Positions 9,004 through 20,126 are shown, counted from the first letter of the stretch. The stretch is 64,000 bases of DNA from Saccharomyces paradoxus (GCF_002079055.1 NC_047496.1:124001-188000); one strand, 5' to 3'. The notes: generated by a model from the sequence alone, not told the origin. Translations and numbers: made by a program.

Positions 9004-10362
9004 TCAAAATTTGTCTTCCAAAGGAGAGTCGTTGAGCAGTTGATGAAGTTTAGTTGAGCTTTGAGAAAGCTCACCTACTTGGCTTGTACCCTTCTCTTTA
9101 TATGTACTCACTGCTGGAATATTTGCCTTGATTTTGGTAACCTTTGTACCATAGGCCCTAGGCTCTAGTTTGATCAACGTGTGTAGGGGGATAGACATCC
9201 AAGGAGATTCCTCTTGTGGAACATTCATAAAATATGCATATATACACCGAAGTACGGCTTGATGTGTTATAATGAGAACATTTTCTTGGCGTTCCAATTC
9301 CATAATAACGGGCTCTAAACGAATCACTACATCTCTGTAGGATTCTCCGCCGCGATATCTGTACTCGTATTTGTCATTATCACGTGCCCTAAAATCTTCA
9401 GGATATTCTTTTTCAATTTCCTCATATGTCATTCCATCACAAACGCCAGCGTCTAATTCATCTAGTGCTTTCCATTGCAGTTTCTTATAGGGAAGATAAC
9501 TTGCCGTTTGCTGTGTTCTTTTTAGGGTGGAAGTCCACACGGTCAAATTCACTTCTCCTGCACTCTCCTTCACTAAATGCTTTAATTTTTTAGCATACTG
9601 GAAGCCTCTTTCAGACAGTGATGAGTCCCCGCCAATTTTTTTCTCTACGTTATATATCGATTCACCGTGACGGGAGAGCCAGATATATTTTGGTTTAGGA
9701 CGAATATTCATAACATAAAATACAATCCTACTTTCCAAATAAGTTCTAATCTTGTTGATTACTACTTCTTCAATAATATTGACTAACTTAACGAACGTCA
9801 TATCTTTATCTTTTTGAGGGTCCAAAGGTTCATAAAATCTTTCATATTGTCTAATTCTCTTCAAAAAATCAGCTTCTGCCACGTCGGGTTCAAAGTCTTC
9901 ATAATCGGGCGATGTACTACCAATATCTTTAGCGTTATTTATAATCAATTCGTGATCGTTACTCCAGCTCTCTAAACACATAGGTTGAATATTATTCTGT
10001 GCGCATATGTCTTTGAGCCATTTCCTTCTTTTACGTGTACTATTAGTAGCATCGAACACCGCCACAGATCCGTCTTCTTTAGTGAAGAAATTCACAATGT
10101 CTTTCATGGCATTCTGGGCAGCCAATTCTCTGAGTTTAAAACTATCTTTATTTTCGAAGTTGAAAAACTCAGCATTCATTGGAACATTCCCGCTCACGTC
10201 TCTTCTGTAATTTCCCACGTTAAAGCACTTGGCTTTTATGGATAACCACGATAGATATCTAATAATTTTTTGGGAAATAAAAGACTTACCTCTGGCGGGT
10301 AGACCAACCATTATCACACATACTTTGATATCATTATCATTGGAAATAGTACTATACCCCAT
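9004..10362 (-). CDS. FBP26: fructose-2,6-bisphosphatase
   Basis: Fbp26 hydrolyses fructose 2,6-bisphosphate to fructose 6-phosphate and so lowers the activator of phosphofructokinase. The 452-residue product has the bifunctional layout: an N-terminal 6-phosphofructo-2-kinase domain with a P-loop (GLPARGKS, 20-27), and a C-terminal phosphoglycerate-mutase-type domain with the catalytic RHGES at 231-235, GESYRD, and a second histidine in ITHQAV. In S. cerevisiae only the phosphatase activity is thought to matter, although the kinase fold is kept. Length matches the family member exactly. A minus-strand-compatible TATATATA element lies about 145 bp upstream of the ATG (about 10507-10516). Confidence 0.97.
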   Translation of the reverse strand: MGYSTISNDNDIKVCVIMVGLPARGKSFISQKIIRYLSWLSIKAKCFNVGNYRRDVSGNVPMNAEFFNFENKDSFKLRELAAQNAMKDIVNFFTKEDGSVAVFDATNSTRKRRKWLKDICAQNNIQPMCLESWSNDHELIINNAKDIGSTSPDYEDFEPDVAEADFLKRIRQYERFYEPLDPQKDKDMTFVKLVNIIEEVVINKIRTYLESRIVFYVMNIRPKPKYIWLSRHGESIYNVEKKIGGDSSLSERGFQYAKKLKHLVKESAGEVNLTVWTSTLKRTQQTASYLPYKKLQWKALDELDAGVCDGMTYEEIEKEYPEDFRARDNDKYEYRYRGGESYRDVVIRLEPVIMELERQENVLIITHQAVLRCIYAYFMNVPQEESPWMSIPLHTLIKLEPRAYGTKVTKIKANIPAVSTYKEKGTSQVGELSQSSTKLHQLLNDSPLEDKF

Positions 10363-10817
10363 GTTTCTTGTTATTGGTATGGTTCAGTTTTCTGGGCCCC
10401 CTTTCCCTTATTTCTTAACAAAACTTGCTTAGAGAATTTAAGAGCGAACTGCAAGCAACACTATTATTTTAACTTCGTACCCGCTGACCGAAATGAAGCT
10501 TTTGGTTATATATATGTATGACGGCTAAAGATCTGTTAATGGCACTTTGTATGTAAGTGTAAGTTAGGGATAGGAATAGACTTGTGTGCGCATATTAGCG
10601 CGACCCATATTTTGCACAGAAAAATAGAGTAAAAACCGAAATTACCCAATAAAGCGTTTGTACATCAACCAATCCTTGGTTGAAAAAAAAACTCAAATCA
10701 TATACAAGTTCTCTTCCACTTGATCCGAAAACTCCCCCCAAGGCAAGTCTTTATTGACTTCATTTGTGCACTTTTCTTTTATCCTAGGCATGTATGAAAA
10801 GCAAGTACGTAATTTAA
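10363..10817. promoter_or_regulatory. FBP26 promoter / VPS35 3' region
   Basis: A TATATATA run (about 10507-10516) lies upstream of FBP26. Downstream of VPS35, TACATATATG at about 10822 lies close to its stop codon. A short A tract is at 10683-10690. Nothing else is recognisable. Confidence 0.5.
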
Positions 10818-13652
10818 CTATACATATATGACTTTGAAACGATCGTCAACTTCTCTTTGGCTTTCAATGTACTCACAAGTGCGCTGAAAATGATAAATTG
10901 GAACATACTTCAGCTGGTGTAGTAACTTACTACCCGAAGCAGTTGCTACTACTCCGTGTATTAGTGTAGAAGATCCGTTCAGTGTATTTAGTTGAATATA
11001 TGTTCCGTCCGAACCTATGGCAACATTGGAATCCTTATCTACGGTAACAGAGCCGTCATCTGCATTAGTGTTTGACTTCACATTATTTTCTCCGGTGATG
11101 TGCAAATCGCTGATTGTGTTGGTTATCATAGAGGCACTGTTATCTTCTAGTTTTAGCGATTTTAGATTTGTTTTGATTAGCTCGATCAAACCATTGATGT
11201 ATTTTATAGATATGTGCGTTTCAGTCTCATCCCCATGAATAAAATAGTAGAGGCATCTATTCAATATTTCTACCATTAGCTCACAACTCTGTTCATTATC
11301 CATTATGGAATCTGCTACACGGAGAGACCTTTGTAGACATTCTAGCACCCGTTTACCATCCCTATGGAAGTTATCTGTGATACCTTCTTCCTCACCAATA
11401 TTTGAAATTTCCGTTGCCCACCAAAGGTGAGAGCATAAATAAACAGCACGACATTGGTCCTGTTTTTTTAATAATTTGGACCCATGCAGTGTGCATCTAA
11501 CAATCAATGAATCATAGTAAGCTTCTTTGTAAAGAGATCTTGTCTTTTGTAAAGATTGGGCCATATAGATTAAAGCTTGTAACTGCGTCTTTGAGTCACT
11601 CAGAGATTCTTCGAATATTGTGAAGGCCTGAGAGAAAAAATCATATGAAATTTCATTTAGTTGTAATTGGTCAGCCAGAGTGGCACATTGTAAATTTAAT
11701 TTCAAAATTAGATCTGTGCATGAGTTGTTGCAAGAGTTGAAAATATCATTGATACAACGCGAAACAAATTTAAACATTTGCTTTAAAAGATTGGAATAAT
11801 GAGATGACAACGTCTTGTTGTCGGGTCTTTTCTTTAAAAGGTACTCTTGTATCATATGGCATTTCCTAATCAGTTTCCAAAAATTTGTGATTATTGCTGG
11901 AAAAGTGTATTTAACATTAATGCCACCTTTAATGAACGAAGATTTAATAAGTAGTAATATCTCCAATTGTGCTTCTAAGCTAAATTGGAATTTGTTTTTC
12001 GTTGTTTGTTTCCGAGAAGTAGTGTTCATTATCCAATGAATCAAGAGTGCTAACTTTGCCTGTATTGGATCTAATATCCAGGATTCTTCTTCATCATGTC
12101 TATTGAAAAACACTTCGTCTATATTTGTATCTGACGACGCAACGTTTGCGGGCGGCCCGCTTCTTGATATTATTAAAGGCTCACAGATCGATAGCAGGCG
12201 TTGAACTTGCAGTTTGTCTTCAATAACTAAATAAGTGTGATGCTCTGAAAGATGCAACTTCGATTCAGATTCATTATCGGCTAATTCCTCCACGTCTTTA
12301 TCCATTAAGATGTCTATAATTTCATTGACAACTTTTTTCTGTAGACCAATGCTCTGCAAGGCTAGGATGTTTTTGTATGCCTGGCACTGGGAGATTAATT
12401 GAAAAATAAAATTCTTTTTCGAAGTGACTAATGAGTTTGATGACGCTGTAGATGGTGAGGTTAATTGAAGTTTACTATTTTGGAAAGATAATAAAACCAG
12501 GAATAAATGTTCCGATTCTAAAGAAATATTTTTCTGACCATAATCCTTGGTTTTTTGTAAAACTAGTTCAAAGAGCTTGTTCAAATTTTCAAAATTATTA
12601 GGGTACCATTTCAAGCTCAGAACAATCACACTTTCAACTAGAGGAATGAACTGTTGTAATGATAGATCTGGTCTTTCATGATTCAATACGGTCAAGTAGT
12701 CCCAGAATGTACCAAATACATCCATATCCAAATATGCATTAGTGGATGTGGCGTCTGGGTTGTCCTCCAACTGCCTCGTAACATAATCATTCAACCGATC
12801 AACCAAAGTGAGAACAATCTTGTTTATTGAGACATCAGGGTTTAAGTGCAAGGTAGTTTGCAATAAAGCATCCAAGGTTTTCAAATGGAATTCGTCTGTA
12901 AATACCTGACAGATGACGTCCAAAAGATATTCTTGGGATACTAAATCTCTACATTGTATGACTTGCTCCAAGATGGTGGGGAGGACATCCTGCTTATACA
13001 TTTGGAAATTGTCATCAATAATCTGCGAAAGACGGACTAGTTGAGATCCCACTAAGATTTGTAGCTCTTTCCTTTCGCGTGTTCTTGTTTCCCTCTCACG
13101 CAATGGCCCCTGGTGTTGTAATCTCACCCACAACTTGTTCATCTCGATGAAATTATTCATGATGAATTGAGAGTTAAACGATGGATCGTCCTCAGGCAGC
13201 AATTCTTTAGTTCTCTGGGATAAATAATAACGTAAAAACAAACCTCTTATTGGGTTTTGTACGCCACGACACATTTCAATCATATCCTTCAAGATCTCCT
13301 TCTTGGGAGCATCATTGAAGGTGAGATAGCTTGTCCCGACTGTGATCATCAAGTAAAGTCTGGGTACCACGTTACCGGTATACTGAACCAGTTCATAAAG
13401 ATCAGCTAAATGATGGTTTTGAGGATGGTTCTCTATCAGATATGTGGATAGATTAGTCAATGAGTCGAAAATAATGACGTAAAGTTCGTAGTATTTCTTC
13501 GGTGATAAGTTCGGATTTCTCAATTCTGTCAGCATTATGGAAGTGTGCTGCAATGATTCCATTAGTTTGTGTTGAGATAGACACCGGTTCATTAGTGCGG
13601 TTCGCTGCTTAATAACAGCGATCGCATTTTCTGGTGAGTCCGCATACGCCAT
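10818..13652 (-). CDS. VPS35: retromer core subunit Vps35
   Basis: Vps35 is the cargo-recognition backbone of retromer, which returns Vps10 and other receptors from endosomes to the Golgi. The 944-residue product is an alpha-helical solenoid throughout. The conserved PRLYLM motif (97-102), needed to bind Vps26, is intact. A Ser/Asn-rich loop around 850-890 precedes the last helices. The frame is open to 13712, but the start is placed at 13652 because MAYADSPEN is the known N-terminus and the upstream 20 residues are basic and promoter-derived. The length equals the S. cerevisiae protein. The promoter contains an A15 tract (13828-13842). Confidence 0.97.
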   Translation of the reverse strand: MAYADSPENAIAVIKQRTALMNRCLSQHKLMESLQHTSIMLTELRNPNLSPKKYYELYVIIFDSLTNLSTYLIENHPQNHHLADLYELVQYTGNVVPRLYLMITVGTSYLTFNDAPKKEILKDMIEMCRGVQNPIRGLFLRYYLSQRTKELLPEDDPSFNSQFIMNNFIEMNKLWVRLQHQGPLRERETRTRERKELQILVGSQLVRLSQIIDDNFQMYKQDVLPTILEQVIQCRDLVSQEYLLDVICQVFTDEFHLKTLDALLQTTLHLNPDVSINKIVLTLVDRLNDYVTRQLEDNPDATSTNAYLDMDVFGTFWDYLTVLNHERPDLSLQQFIPLVESVIVLSLKWYPNNFENLNKLFELVLQKTKDYGQKNISLESEHLFLVLLSFQNSKLQLTSPSTASSNSLVTSKKNFIFQLISQCQAYKNILALQSIGLQKKVVNEIIDILMDKDVEELADNESESKLHLSEHHTYLVIEDKLQVQRLLSICEPLIISRSGPPANVASSDTNIDEVFFNRHDEEESWILDPIQAKLALLIHWIMNTTSRKQTTKNKFQFSLEAQLEILLLIKSSFIKGGINVKYTFPAIITNFWKLIRKCHMIQEYLLKKRPDNKTLSSHYSNLLKQMFKFVSRCINDIFNSCNNSCTDLILKLNLQCATLADQLQLNEISYDFFSQAFTIFEESLSDSKTQLQALIYMAQSLQKTRSLYKEAYYDSLIVRCTLHGSKLLKKQDQCRAVYLCSHLWWATEISNIGEEEGITDNFHRDGKRVLECLQRSLRVADSIMDNEQSCELMVEILNRCLYYFIHGDETETHISIKYINGLIELIKTNLKSLKLEDNSASMITNTISDLHITGENNVKSNTNADDGSVTVDKDSNVAIGSDGTYIQLNTLNGSSTLIHGVVATASGSKLLHQLKYVPIYHFQRTCEYIESQREVDDRFKVIYV

Positions 13653-14016
13653 TATGGTTTTTTTGCTTCTTCTTTCTTCTCTTCCTCTTTTGGCGTTATA
13701 TATAAACTTCACTGGTCCTTGTTGAGTGGTCGCACATACACTTCTTTCTTTTTTTTTCTCTCTTTTCTTCTACCTACTGAGGTGGCCCTTGAATAAATAT
13801 TGTTCTTTCTCGCATCTACCTCAGCTGAAAAAAAAAAAAAAATTAAAAAACGCCCCTTTAAGAGGAAGAGGCAAATAGGCAGTAACTAAAAAAAAAGTAT
13901 TAATAGTTAAATTTTTATAAACATAATAAAGTATATGTGTTGATAGAGGTAGTCGGGAATAATGGTAAATGTCTTGTTTTAGAAAGTGAAGAAGAAGAAA
14001 AGCGGTTGAAGCGAGA
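13653..14016. promoter_or_regulatory. VPS35 promoter / INO1 3' region
   Basis: A nucleosome-depleting A15 tract is at 13828-13842. TATATATAA at 13697-13705 is only about 45 bp from the VPS35 ATG, probably too close to act as its TATA box. The AT-rich sequence at 13890-13935 probably serves INO1 polyadenylation. Confidence 0.5.
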
Positions 14017-15618
14017 TTATAACAGTCTCTCTTCGAATCTCAGTTCGTTTAGAGACGGTAATCCAATCAACAATCTTAAAAAATTCTCCAAGGCGGTTCT
14101 TTGCTTGTTTAAGCCATTCACGGGATGAAATCCTGGTCTCGTCAGTGGCGCTTTTAACCAGTAACTCAAGAAGGTTAAAACCGGATAAAAGCTCTTAAAT
14201 TTGGCACCATCTTCTTGAACTGAGCCCACCTTCTTATAGGACACTCTTGTACAAAACTCAGTCATCACGAGAAGATCGATGATCAAGGGGGTAGCCAGTA
14301 ACGAATCTTCGCAAACATTGTGGATGGAAATCCGATTATGGCCCCCTAACATCAACTCACTGTAATACTCATCCATTGCCACTTTTGAATCCCCGACGGG
14401 TTTCATGTATTTGATGACAATGCAGTGGTCGACTTTTTTGCCCAGTTTATCATTGTACAAGATATCATTAGATGCGATGATGTCATCTATAACAGAGCTT
14501 TTGGAAATCTCCTTAGACCTGAACTGCTTTGGGGCGGATAAGTTATAACCGTCATTATTACCTAAATGGTTGTAGGATGCAATGGAGACAGGTTTGATAC
14601 CTGCATCCACCAAGAACTGGGCCAAAACAGATTTCAACTTTGTTTGCCCCGACTTGAAGTCGTCTCCCGCAATGAACGTCCCCTCATGCTCAGCCAGCTG
14701 AACTAAGCCGGGAACAAAAGTGTTCTGCGGTGAACCGTTGATATAAGGAACACCTTCCAAGATAGATGCAGCAGCAAAGATCGTGGAAGGGGCAATCTCT
14801 TCATGGTCATTCTTAATGGACTGTAAGAGGTTTTCCATGGTGTCATTAACACCAGCGGATACTTCTACGTACCTCTCAGTATTTGCAGTCCAAAGAACAA
14901 TTACTTTATCAAGGGCGTTTTCCTCTTTGAACTTCTGTATATCGCGTCTAATCCGTTGCAAATGGGCCCACTTACCTCTTGTGGTTACATTACCTTTCTC
15001 ATCCAAATTGAAGCAGTTATTGGCTCTCTTATCTTGGTTAGCTGCAATGAAGTCAGGGTAGTAAATGGAAGGCAGGGGTTTCACTAAGGACATCTTGCCC
15101 TTCAAACGTTTTTGTAGGTCGTATTCGAGAACCTGGCCCCTCTGCATAGCTTCAAATAGATCTGCGTTGTTAATGTCCCAACCAGAAACGACAAAGTCGT
15201 TTGGGTTAACCATGGGCAAGAGAGAGTTGAAAGGAGCATAAACATCATTCCCCTCCGCGTCAATACCTAGTTTCAAAGTAGAGGATTGAGTCATAGAGCC
15301 GAAATAATTTGGTTGCTTGAGGCCCTCCTTAGTTTGAAACTCGATATTGTGCTTGTTTGCCAAGACGGAAGCCACCAAAGTGGAGCCGTTGTTGCCACCT
15401 AGCCCAATAAGCATAATTCCCAATTTTTCAGGCTTGTTCAAGTCCACTTTGAACACGTAGTCTTGAACAGTGGGCGTGACATCAAAGCGGCCACTAGCTG
15501 GTTTACTAACTACTGCGTTTTCGTAGCTGTACTTCGTTAGCAGCTCGTTTTCCGTGTACGTACACTTGTCAGTGACCACTTTAACGGAGGCGATTGGAGC
15601 AATATTATCTTCTGTCAT
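14017..15618 (-). CDS. INO1: inositol-3-phosphate synthase
   Basis: Ino1 converts glucose 6-phosphate to 1L-myo-inositol 1-phosphate using bound NAD. This is the first committed step to inositol and phosphatidylinositol, in the cytosol. The 533-residue protein has the Rossmann NAD site GLGGNNGS (72-79) and the family core around [10 protein letters not shown] and [11 protein letters not shown] (about 350-375). Its length is identical to the yeast enzyme. It is the classic inositol/choline-repressed gene, and the upstream region shows URS1, UASINO and TATA elements. The protein sequence looks highly conserved and nothing is missing. Confidence 0.98.
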   Translation of the reverse strand: MTEDNIAPIASVKVVTDKCTYTENELLTKYSYENAVVSKPASGRFDVTPTVQDYVFKVDLNKPEKLGIMLIGLGGNNGSTLVASVLANKHNIEFQTKEGLKQPNYFGSMTQSSTLKLGIDAEGNDVYAPFNSLLPMVNPNDFVVSGWDINNADLFEAMQRGQVLEYDLQKRLKGKMSLVKPLPSIYYPDFIAANQDKRANNCFNLDEKGNVTTRGKWAHLQRIRRDIQKFKEENALDKVIVLWTANTERYVEVSAGVNDTMENLLQSIKNDHEEIAPSTIFAAASILEGVPYINGSPQNTFVPGLVQLAEHEGTFIAGDDFKSGQTKLKSVLAQFLVDAGIKPVSIASYNHLGNNDGYNLSAPKQFRSKEISKSSVIDDIIASNDILYNDKLGKKVDHCIVIKYMKPVGDSKVAMDEYYSELMLGGHNRISIHNVCEDSLLATPLIIDLLVMTEFCTRVSYKKVGSVQEDGAKFKSFYPVLTFLSYWLKAPLTRPGFHPVNGLNKQRTALENFLRLLIGLPSLNELRFEERLL

Positions 15619-15790
15619 TGTTACTTCTTTTTTATTGGAAAAAAAGAATGAAATGGAATAAAATAGAAAGAGAATTAATACTAAGAACCAACATCAGAAC
15701 ACAGCAAAAACAAGGTGACAAAAGTTCTAATTTATATATCTCTCAAACTGACATTGCCGCCGTCAAGGCAGAGGTGCGCTTTCCCTACTC

Positions 15791-15800
15791 CATGTGAATT
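15791..15800 (+). promoter_or_regulatory. UASINO (Ino2/Ino4 E-box), 9/10 match
   Basis: CATGTGAATT differs from CATGTGAAAT at one base. It lies about 175 bp upstream of the INO1 start, within the TATA-URS1 interval. Confidence 0.7.
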
Positions 15801-15851
15801 ATATAAATTCAATATTCTGAGAGAGAAGGACTAAGATAAAATAGACAATAC

Positions 15852-15861
15852 TTTTCACATG
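15852..15861 (-). promoter_or_regulatory. UASINO (Ino2/Ino4 E-box), 9/10 match
   Basis: CATGTGAAAA on the minus strand, in the orientation of INO1 transcription, immediately next to URS1. Confidence 0.75.
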
Positions 15862-15868
15862 CCACATT

Positions 15869-15878
15869 TAGCCGCCGA
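15869..15878 (+). promoter_or_regulatory. URS1 (Ume6 site) of INO1
   Basis: TAGCCGCCGA is the exact Ume6-binding URS1 core known from INO1 and meiotic genes. It recruits Sin3-Rpd3 for repression. Confidence 0.85.
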
Positions 15879-16054
15879 GACGAATATCCGGCCTCCGCAT
15901 TTTACATTCCACACTTCTCATTCCGCATTCAACCCCGGAACACCGGCACGTATTTCACAAAAAGATGCTAAAAACAAAAGGAACGAAGAAAAAGCGCTAT
16001 ATTTACTCTATGTGTTACTTAGGAGCTACGGTGATAAAGAGCCCGGACCGATCA

Positions 16055-16453
16055 CTAAGTACGGGCCGATGGAAGCTGTTGTTTGTTGTCCATCAAGGGC
16101 ACGTCAGCACCAGCCTCATCGTCTTCATCATAAGCTGGAGGTTGTGCTTGAGATTCTTCTGCAGGGTGAGCTTCCAGGTCACGATCCACGGCGGGAGCTG
16201 CTGCATGTCTACGCGAAAGGTCGTATGAACGTTCGCTACTTGTTTCATACACGACGTAACAGGCGTGAATGATTGCCGGGAAGAATAACAATAGGAAGAG
16301 AAGTACGTTCAGTAACGTATCCCTGTCAAATATGCCCTTACGCTTCCAGACGGCCGCTGGAGGGATGAACACAGCCAAAACCATTAACAACAAGTCGTCC
16401 TTGTTGATGGAGTAGCTCATTCGGTGGTCGTCGTTGTTATGGTCTCTGTCCAT
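16055..16453 (-). CDS. SNA3: vacuolar membrane protein / Rsp5 adaptor Sna3
   Basis: Sna3 is a small multivesicular-body cargo that also recruits the ubiquitin ligase Rsp5 to cargo. The 132-residue product has a polar N-terminus, two membrane segments (about 20-36 and 46-67) and a cytosolic tail with the Rsp5-binding PPAY motif at 105-108. It is one residue shorter than the S. cerevisiae form I recall (133). It belongs to the PMP3/UPF0057 family. A TATATAAA (16555-16562, minus) lies about 105 bp upstream. Confidence 0.95.
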   Translation of the reverse strand: MDRDHNNDDHRMSYSINKDDLLLMVLAVFIPPAAVWKRKGIFDRDTLLNVLLFLLLFFPAIIHACYVVYETSSERSYDLSRRHAAAPAVDRDLEAHPAEESQAQPPAYDEDDEAGADVPLMDNKQQLPSART

Positions 16454-17037
16454 TTCTAGATTTCTATTCGGTTGTTTGTTTTGTACTATTATCTATGTCT
16501 TTAGCGAAGCTCTTTTCACTACAGGTTGCCTCATCCGTGTTGCGTTCTGTTTCCTTTATATACCGGCAAGAGGTTTTCCCCCGTGCTAAAAAAAAAAGCC
16601 GAGCCTTTATCACGTGCATTAAGGAACAGTAATCACAGCGCACTCATCCGCTCTATACGTAGCAACGAACTATACGCCCACCTCATAAATATGTGTTTAT
16701 GAATACGATATATAGATTTATGGATGTAATAAAGCGAAGCTGAACGCTCAGCAGTGTACCGATATATGTAGAAAGATGGTATCGATTCAACGCATTACTG
16801 CGCTGCACTACACCCCTTTTCCCCTACTTGTTTTCTTTGTTCTTTTTTTACTTATGAAAATGCACCTGCTAACCAGAATCTTTCTTCCTCTTTACAGATA
16901 TTACCCTGCTGTGCCATCCCACAAAGAGAAATATATATAGGATATAAGTGACTTGTAGATTTCGATGAAGATACAATTTCCATGCATAATATTCAGGACA
17001 CATAGATAGTGTTTCCAACTAAGTTTATATTCATACC
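16454..17037. promoter_or_regulatory. divergent SNA3-DAS1 promoter
   Basis: The SNA3 side has TATATAAA (16555-16562, minus). A CACGTG E-box (16611-16616) lies between the two genes. AATATATATAGG (about 16930-16941) lies about 100 bp from DAS1. An A tract is at 16588-16597. Confidence 0.6.
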
Positions 17038-19026
17038 ATGCCATTTCAAGACTATTTTCAGAAGAAAAAAGCAGCGTTCATTAACAGAAACAACAAAAGT
17101 AACGCAGATGCTTCAGCGCTACGAAATATTACCAATAATAGTTTAAATATCGCCGCCAAAGGTAGAAGCTACGTGTTCCCGCTAACCAAGCTCCCCGATG
17201 AGCTCATGCAAGAAGTATTTTCTCATTTGCCGCAACCAGACCGCTTGCAACTGTGCCTTGTGAACAAAAGGTTCAATAAGATCGCTACCAAATTGCTTTA
17301 TAGAAGAATTTATTTGAATGACTCAAATGTAGTGAAAAGCGACTTCATGCATCTGGCCATTAACTGGACCCTACTGAACTTGCCGTCTTCGTTGAAAGAA
17401 GAGGAGTCCCGTGATATCGCCAATTACAAATTGAGAAAACTTATAGAAACGCTGCAAAATAATATTCACATTACCGAAGTCATTCAGTGGATAAGGATCA
17501 ACTGGGATTTGGATTCTACCTTGCAAAGATCCATCCTCAACATCCTTTGTAACCAGGGCAAGTCCTTGCAAAGATTAGAAAATGTCACTGACCCGGCTTG
17601 TAACGACATCATCTCCAATGGTCACTTTTCAAAATGCAATGTCTCCAGTTTTGACATGGCTCCCCCAAATTCATTGCCTGAAATGGTGGTTCCCGAAAAT
17701 TACATTCCAAATCTTACCAAATACCTGTCACAGCGTATCTCCTCTCGGCTCTCTCACATGACTTTATTCATCGACCCTTTAAAACTGTTTAACTACCTTT
17801 ACCCATTAGATATCAAATTACAAATCATTGATTTGAAATTACATTGGAGAAGGGAGTTTTACAATAATGATTATTTTGTGAAAAAGATACGACCCGGCAA
17901 CCCTCTGACTAAACTATCAGAGGTTTTTGACAAGAGAACGTTGAAGATCCTTACCATAATTTCTTGGAATGACACTTTATTGAAACGCGAGACAGAAATG
18001 CTAAAAGATTTTAAAGAATTTGAAAACCTGGAAGATTTGTCTTTGATTTCTATTAAACAGGACGTTCACATTCTCGTAGATCTTTTTAGCTCGTTGACCA
18101 ATTTGAAAAGACTTAAAATGGATTTTTTAGAGGATTATGTACCTGAACCCACAAACCCTCACATTTTTCTGTCTATTCTTTTAGCTTGCTCCAAGTTGCA
18201 ATTTATAGACCTGAGGTATGACGGTCTTATCCCACAAATCATCAATATCCAGGAGAATAAATTTCAATTGAATCAGCAATGCAACTGCACAAACTGTCAA
18301 ATAGTATTTAGTGATATTCTTAAGGGCAAAATATTTATGTTCCCTGAGGACTACTACGTTCACGAAGTTCAGGACATTGCTGCAAAGGATATTTTCAAAA
18401 TGATGAAGTACCTATCCTTGCTACCATACTCTAAGGCTTGTGATGCTTATCCCAGTGTTAGAACACAACCTATGAACCTGACGAATTTTGTGACCAAGAT
18501 GAACGTGAACCTTTTGCACTACAGAAACTCTAAATCCCAGTTGGTGCCCAAAATCGTTAACAATCCACATCAACACTCCACCATAACTTCTACATCGACC
18601 GCTCACACGAGTGATCCCGAAATGATAATAATCGATGATGATTATGATGACGACATTAATGCAGACCTTCCTCCGGATAATGAGGACACTGCCACCACCA
18701 TTTCCGGTGACTTAGAACTTCCCCATGATTCATTGACCAAAAGAGACATTATCATGTGTTATCACGCTTTAATCCATCACTTCAAATCTATCTACGTCAC
18801 TTTTTTGAAAAGTTTCCCTCATTTGAGATTCTTGATGTTGAATGATATTCCCACGATAGTTATGGAGGAAAATAACGAACGTATTTTTGAGCCTGTCTTT
18901 TACCATTATGATTACAAGAGTAATTTACATGGATGGTCTAAAGAATCTAACAAGAATTTGGAGAATGACAGCAGTAATAACAACAATAATCCTGATACCA
19001 TTGCAAGAATAGCCACCGTTATGTAA
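17038..19026 (+). CDS. DAS1: F-box protein Das1
   Basis: A putative substrate receptor of an SCF ubiquitin ligase. In S. cerevisiae it is named for mutants' altered sensitivity to the drug DAS (6-azauracil pathway). The 662-residue product has a clear F-box (about 50-92, starting KLPDELMQEV), which should bind Skp1. It is followed by a long region with irregular leucine-rich segments (about 240-400), then an acidic, Asp-rich low-complexity stretch (about 535-560), and it ends in an Asn run. It is a paralogue of YDR306C-type F-box proteins. Its target is not evident from sequence. I recall 663 residues in S. cerevisiae. Confidence 0.93.
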   Translation: MPFQDYFQKKKAAFINRNNKSNADASALRNITNNSLNIAAKGRSYVFPLTKLPDELMQEVFSHLPQPDRLQLCLVNKRFNKIATKLLYRRIYLNDSNVVKSDFMHLAINWTLLNLPSSLKEEESRDIANYKLRKLIETLQNNIHITEVIQWIRINWDLDSTLQRSILNILCNQGKSLQRLENVTDPACNDIISNGHFSKCNVSSFDMAPPNSLPEMVVPENYIPNLTKYLSQRISSRLSHMTLFIDPLKLFNYLYPLDIKLQIIDLKLHWRREFYNNDYFVKKIRPGNPLTKLSEVFDKRTLKILTIISWNDTLLKRETEMLKDFKEFENLEDLSLISIKQDVHILVDLFSSLTNLKRLKMDFLEDYVPEPTNPHIFLSILLACSKLQFIDLRYDGLIPQIINIQENKFQLNQQCNCTNCQIVFSDILKGKIFMFPEDYYVHEVQDIAAKDIFKMMKYLSLLPYSKACDAYPSVRTQPMNLTNFVTKMNVNLLHYRNSKSQLVPKIVNNPHQHSTITSTSTAHTSDPEMIIIDDDYDDDINADLPPDNEDTATTISGDLELPHDSLTKRDIIMCYHALIHHFKSIYVTFLKSFPHLRFLMLNDIPTIVMEENNERIFEPVFYHYDYKSNLHGWSKESNKNLENDSSNNNNNPDTIARIATVM

Positions 19027-19243
19027 TCAACTCCCCATCGAAAATATATATTTAATAATATATACTCAAGGCATATTTTTTTTTTTAAGCTGGCCGAATG
19101 TAGATCATGGGCCTACTTCTTAGTTAAGCATTTCAGGGTTCATCACAATGATTCATTGGACAAAAATATGCCTACCAGCAATTTTAATACCGGTACACTA
19201 ATTTGATAAAATAAACATAAGAATAAGATACTACAGCATATGA
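19027..19243. other. DAS1 3' region and U14 downstream region
   Basis: AT-rich sequence just after DAS1 (ATATATATTTAATAATATAT around 19045-19065, then a T tract) probably directs DAS1 polyadenylation. U14 ends at 19244 on the opposite strand, so the two transcripts converge here. Confidence 0.5.
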
Positions 19244-19369
19244 TCACTCAGACATCCTAGGAAGGTCTCTATAGAAGAGCGGTCACCGAGAGTACTAACG
19301 ATGGGTTCGTAAGCGTACTCCTACCGTGGAAACTGCGAATGTTAAGGAACCAGTTTTTCATCACCGTGA
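19244..19369 (-). ncRNA. SNR128: C/D box snoRNA U14 (snR128)
   Basis: U14 is essential for 18S pre-rRNA cleavage and guides 2'-O-methylation of 18S rRNA. On the minus strand it starts TCACGGTGATGA, with C box TGATGA, and ends GTCTGAGTGA, with D box CTGA. The TCAC/GTGA ends form the terminal stem. Length is 126 nt, as in S. cerevisiae, and I recognise the interior almost base for base. It is downstream of snR190 in a dicistronic transcript; Rnt1 cleavage between the two would release it. Confidence 0.97.
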
Positions 19370-19436
19370 TCATAAATCGTATACTATTTATCTCCATAAA
19401 AAACCCACATTTGACAATCTCATGAGAAGAGAAAAA

Positions 19437-19635
19437 GGCTCAGATCTGCATGTGTTGTATAACACTGGCAAGAAAAGTTCCCGTTTGCAAACGCAAATGA
19501 TTAAAAAAAGGACAAACATCACCGAAGCAATATCTACCTTTCCAAAACCATCCGCATTAAGAGAACGAGATAAAATCCCTTGTCGTCATGGTCGAATCGG
19601 ACGAGGAAAGAAGAGACACCGTTATCATCAGGGCC
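19437..19635 (-). ncRNA. SNR190: C/D box snoRNA snR190
   Basis: The minus strand begins GGCCCTGATGATAAC (C box TGATGA) and ends GATCTGAGCC (D box CTGA), and the GGC/GCC ends pair. It is about 199 nt; the yeast RNA is about 190 nt, so ends may be off by a few bases. It is linked to large-subunit rRNA assembly and carries a guide for 25S rRNA. It is the first RNA of the snR190-U14 transcript, 67 nt before U14. Confidence 0.93.
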
Positions 19636-20126
19636 AATTAATTATCCTTTCTATTTAAAAAAAGTGTCATAAAATTTCTCTTGAGATTATTCAAACTTGA
19701 ATGTATCAAATGGGAAGGAGGGAGTGCGATGGTAAAGTGGCAAGATGAGGACTATCTTCATTCTTACCACATTACAGTCACTGCTGTCTTTTTTAGTGTA
19801 AGGAAACTCTTATCAAACAATAGTCGAGATGAATGTAGCTTACAGAAGCTTGTCCAGTATTTATACATTTTGCTTCTGCCCATAAAGCTCTAGAAAATGA
19901 AAAAAATTTTCCTTTTGGCCCGAGAAAGTTTTTTTCTTAGGGCAGGGTCTGGCTGTTGGGTGTTGCGAAACTTTTTTCTCAAAGTTGAAATTGAAGAAAT
20001 GAAAAATTTTATCGATGAGCATTGAATAGTTCAAGATATAGAGGGTATTTGGTATCGTATTAGTGGGTGATCGAGTGAGCATTGAGCAGCTGAGGTGCCA
20101 ATAAACAAGATTGACAAAAAACAGAT
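19636..20126. promoter_or_regulatory. divergent snR190-U14 / RPA34 promoter
   Basis: This interval drives the snoRNA dicistron leftward and RPA34 rightward. It holds an RRPE-type GAAAAAAATTTTCC at about 19889-19902, then a second RRPE (20000-20010) directly joined to a PAC-like element (20013-20020). RRPE and PAC are the standard pair at ribosome-biogenesis genes. Confidence 0.7.
20000..20020 (+). promoter_or_regulatory. RRPE + PAC pair upstream of RPA34
   Basis: TGAAAAATTTT (20000-20010, a full RRPE core) is followed two bases later by CGATGAGC, a PAC (GCGATGAG) match lacking only the first G. Stb3 binds RRPE; Pbf1/Pbf2 (Dot6/Tod6) bind PAC. It lies about 105-125 bp before the RPA34 ATG. 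Confidence 0.75.

Larger units (their letters stand above)
15619..16054. promoter_or_regulatory. INO1 promoter / SNA3 3' region
   Basis: In order away from the INO1 ATG: a minus-strand TATATAAA (15731-15738), a UASINO-like CATGTGAATT (15791-15800, plus), a second UASINO-like CATGTGAAAA (15852-15861, minus), and URS1 (15869-15878). This matches the known INO1 layout, in which Ino2/Ino4 activate, Opi1 represses, and Ume6 acts through URS1. Confidence 0.85.

Noticed and set aside
15859-16272. 137-codon plus ORF overlapping SNA3
   Set aside because: It is antisense to SNA3 and covers the INO1 control region; it shows no domain.
19326-19658. 110-codon plus ORF
   Set aside because: It is antisense to snR190 and U14, which explain the sequence fully.
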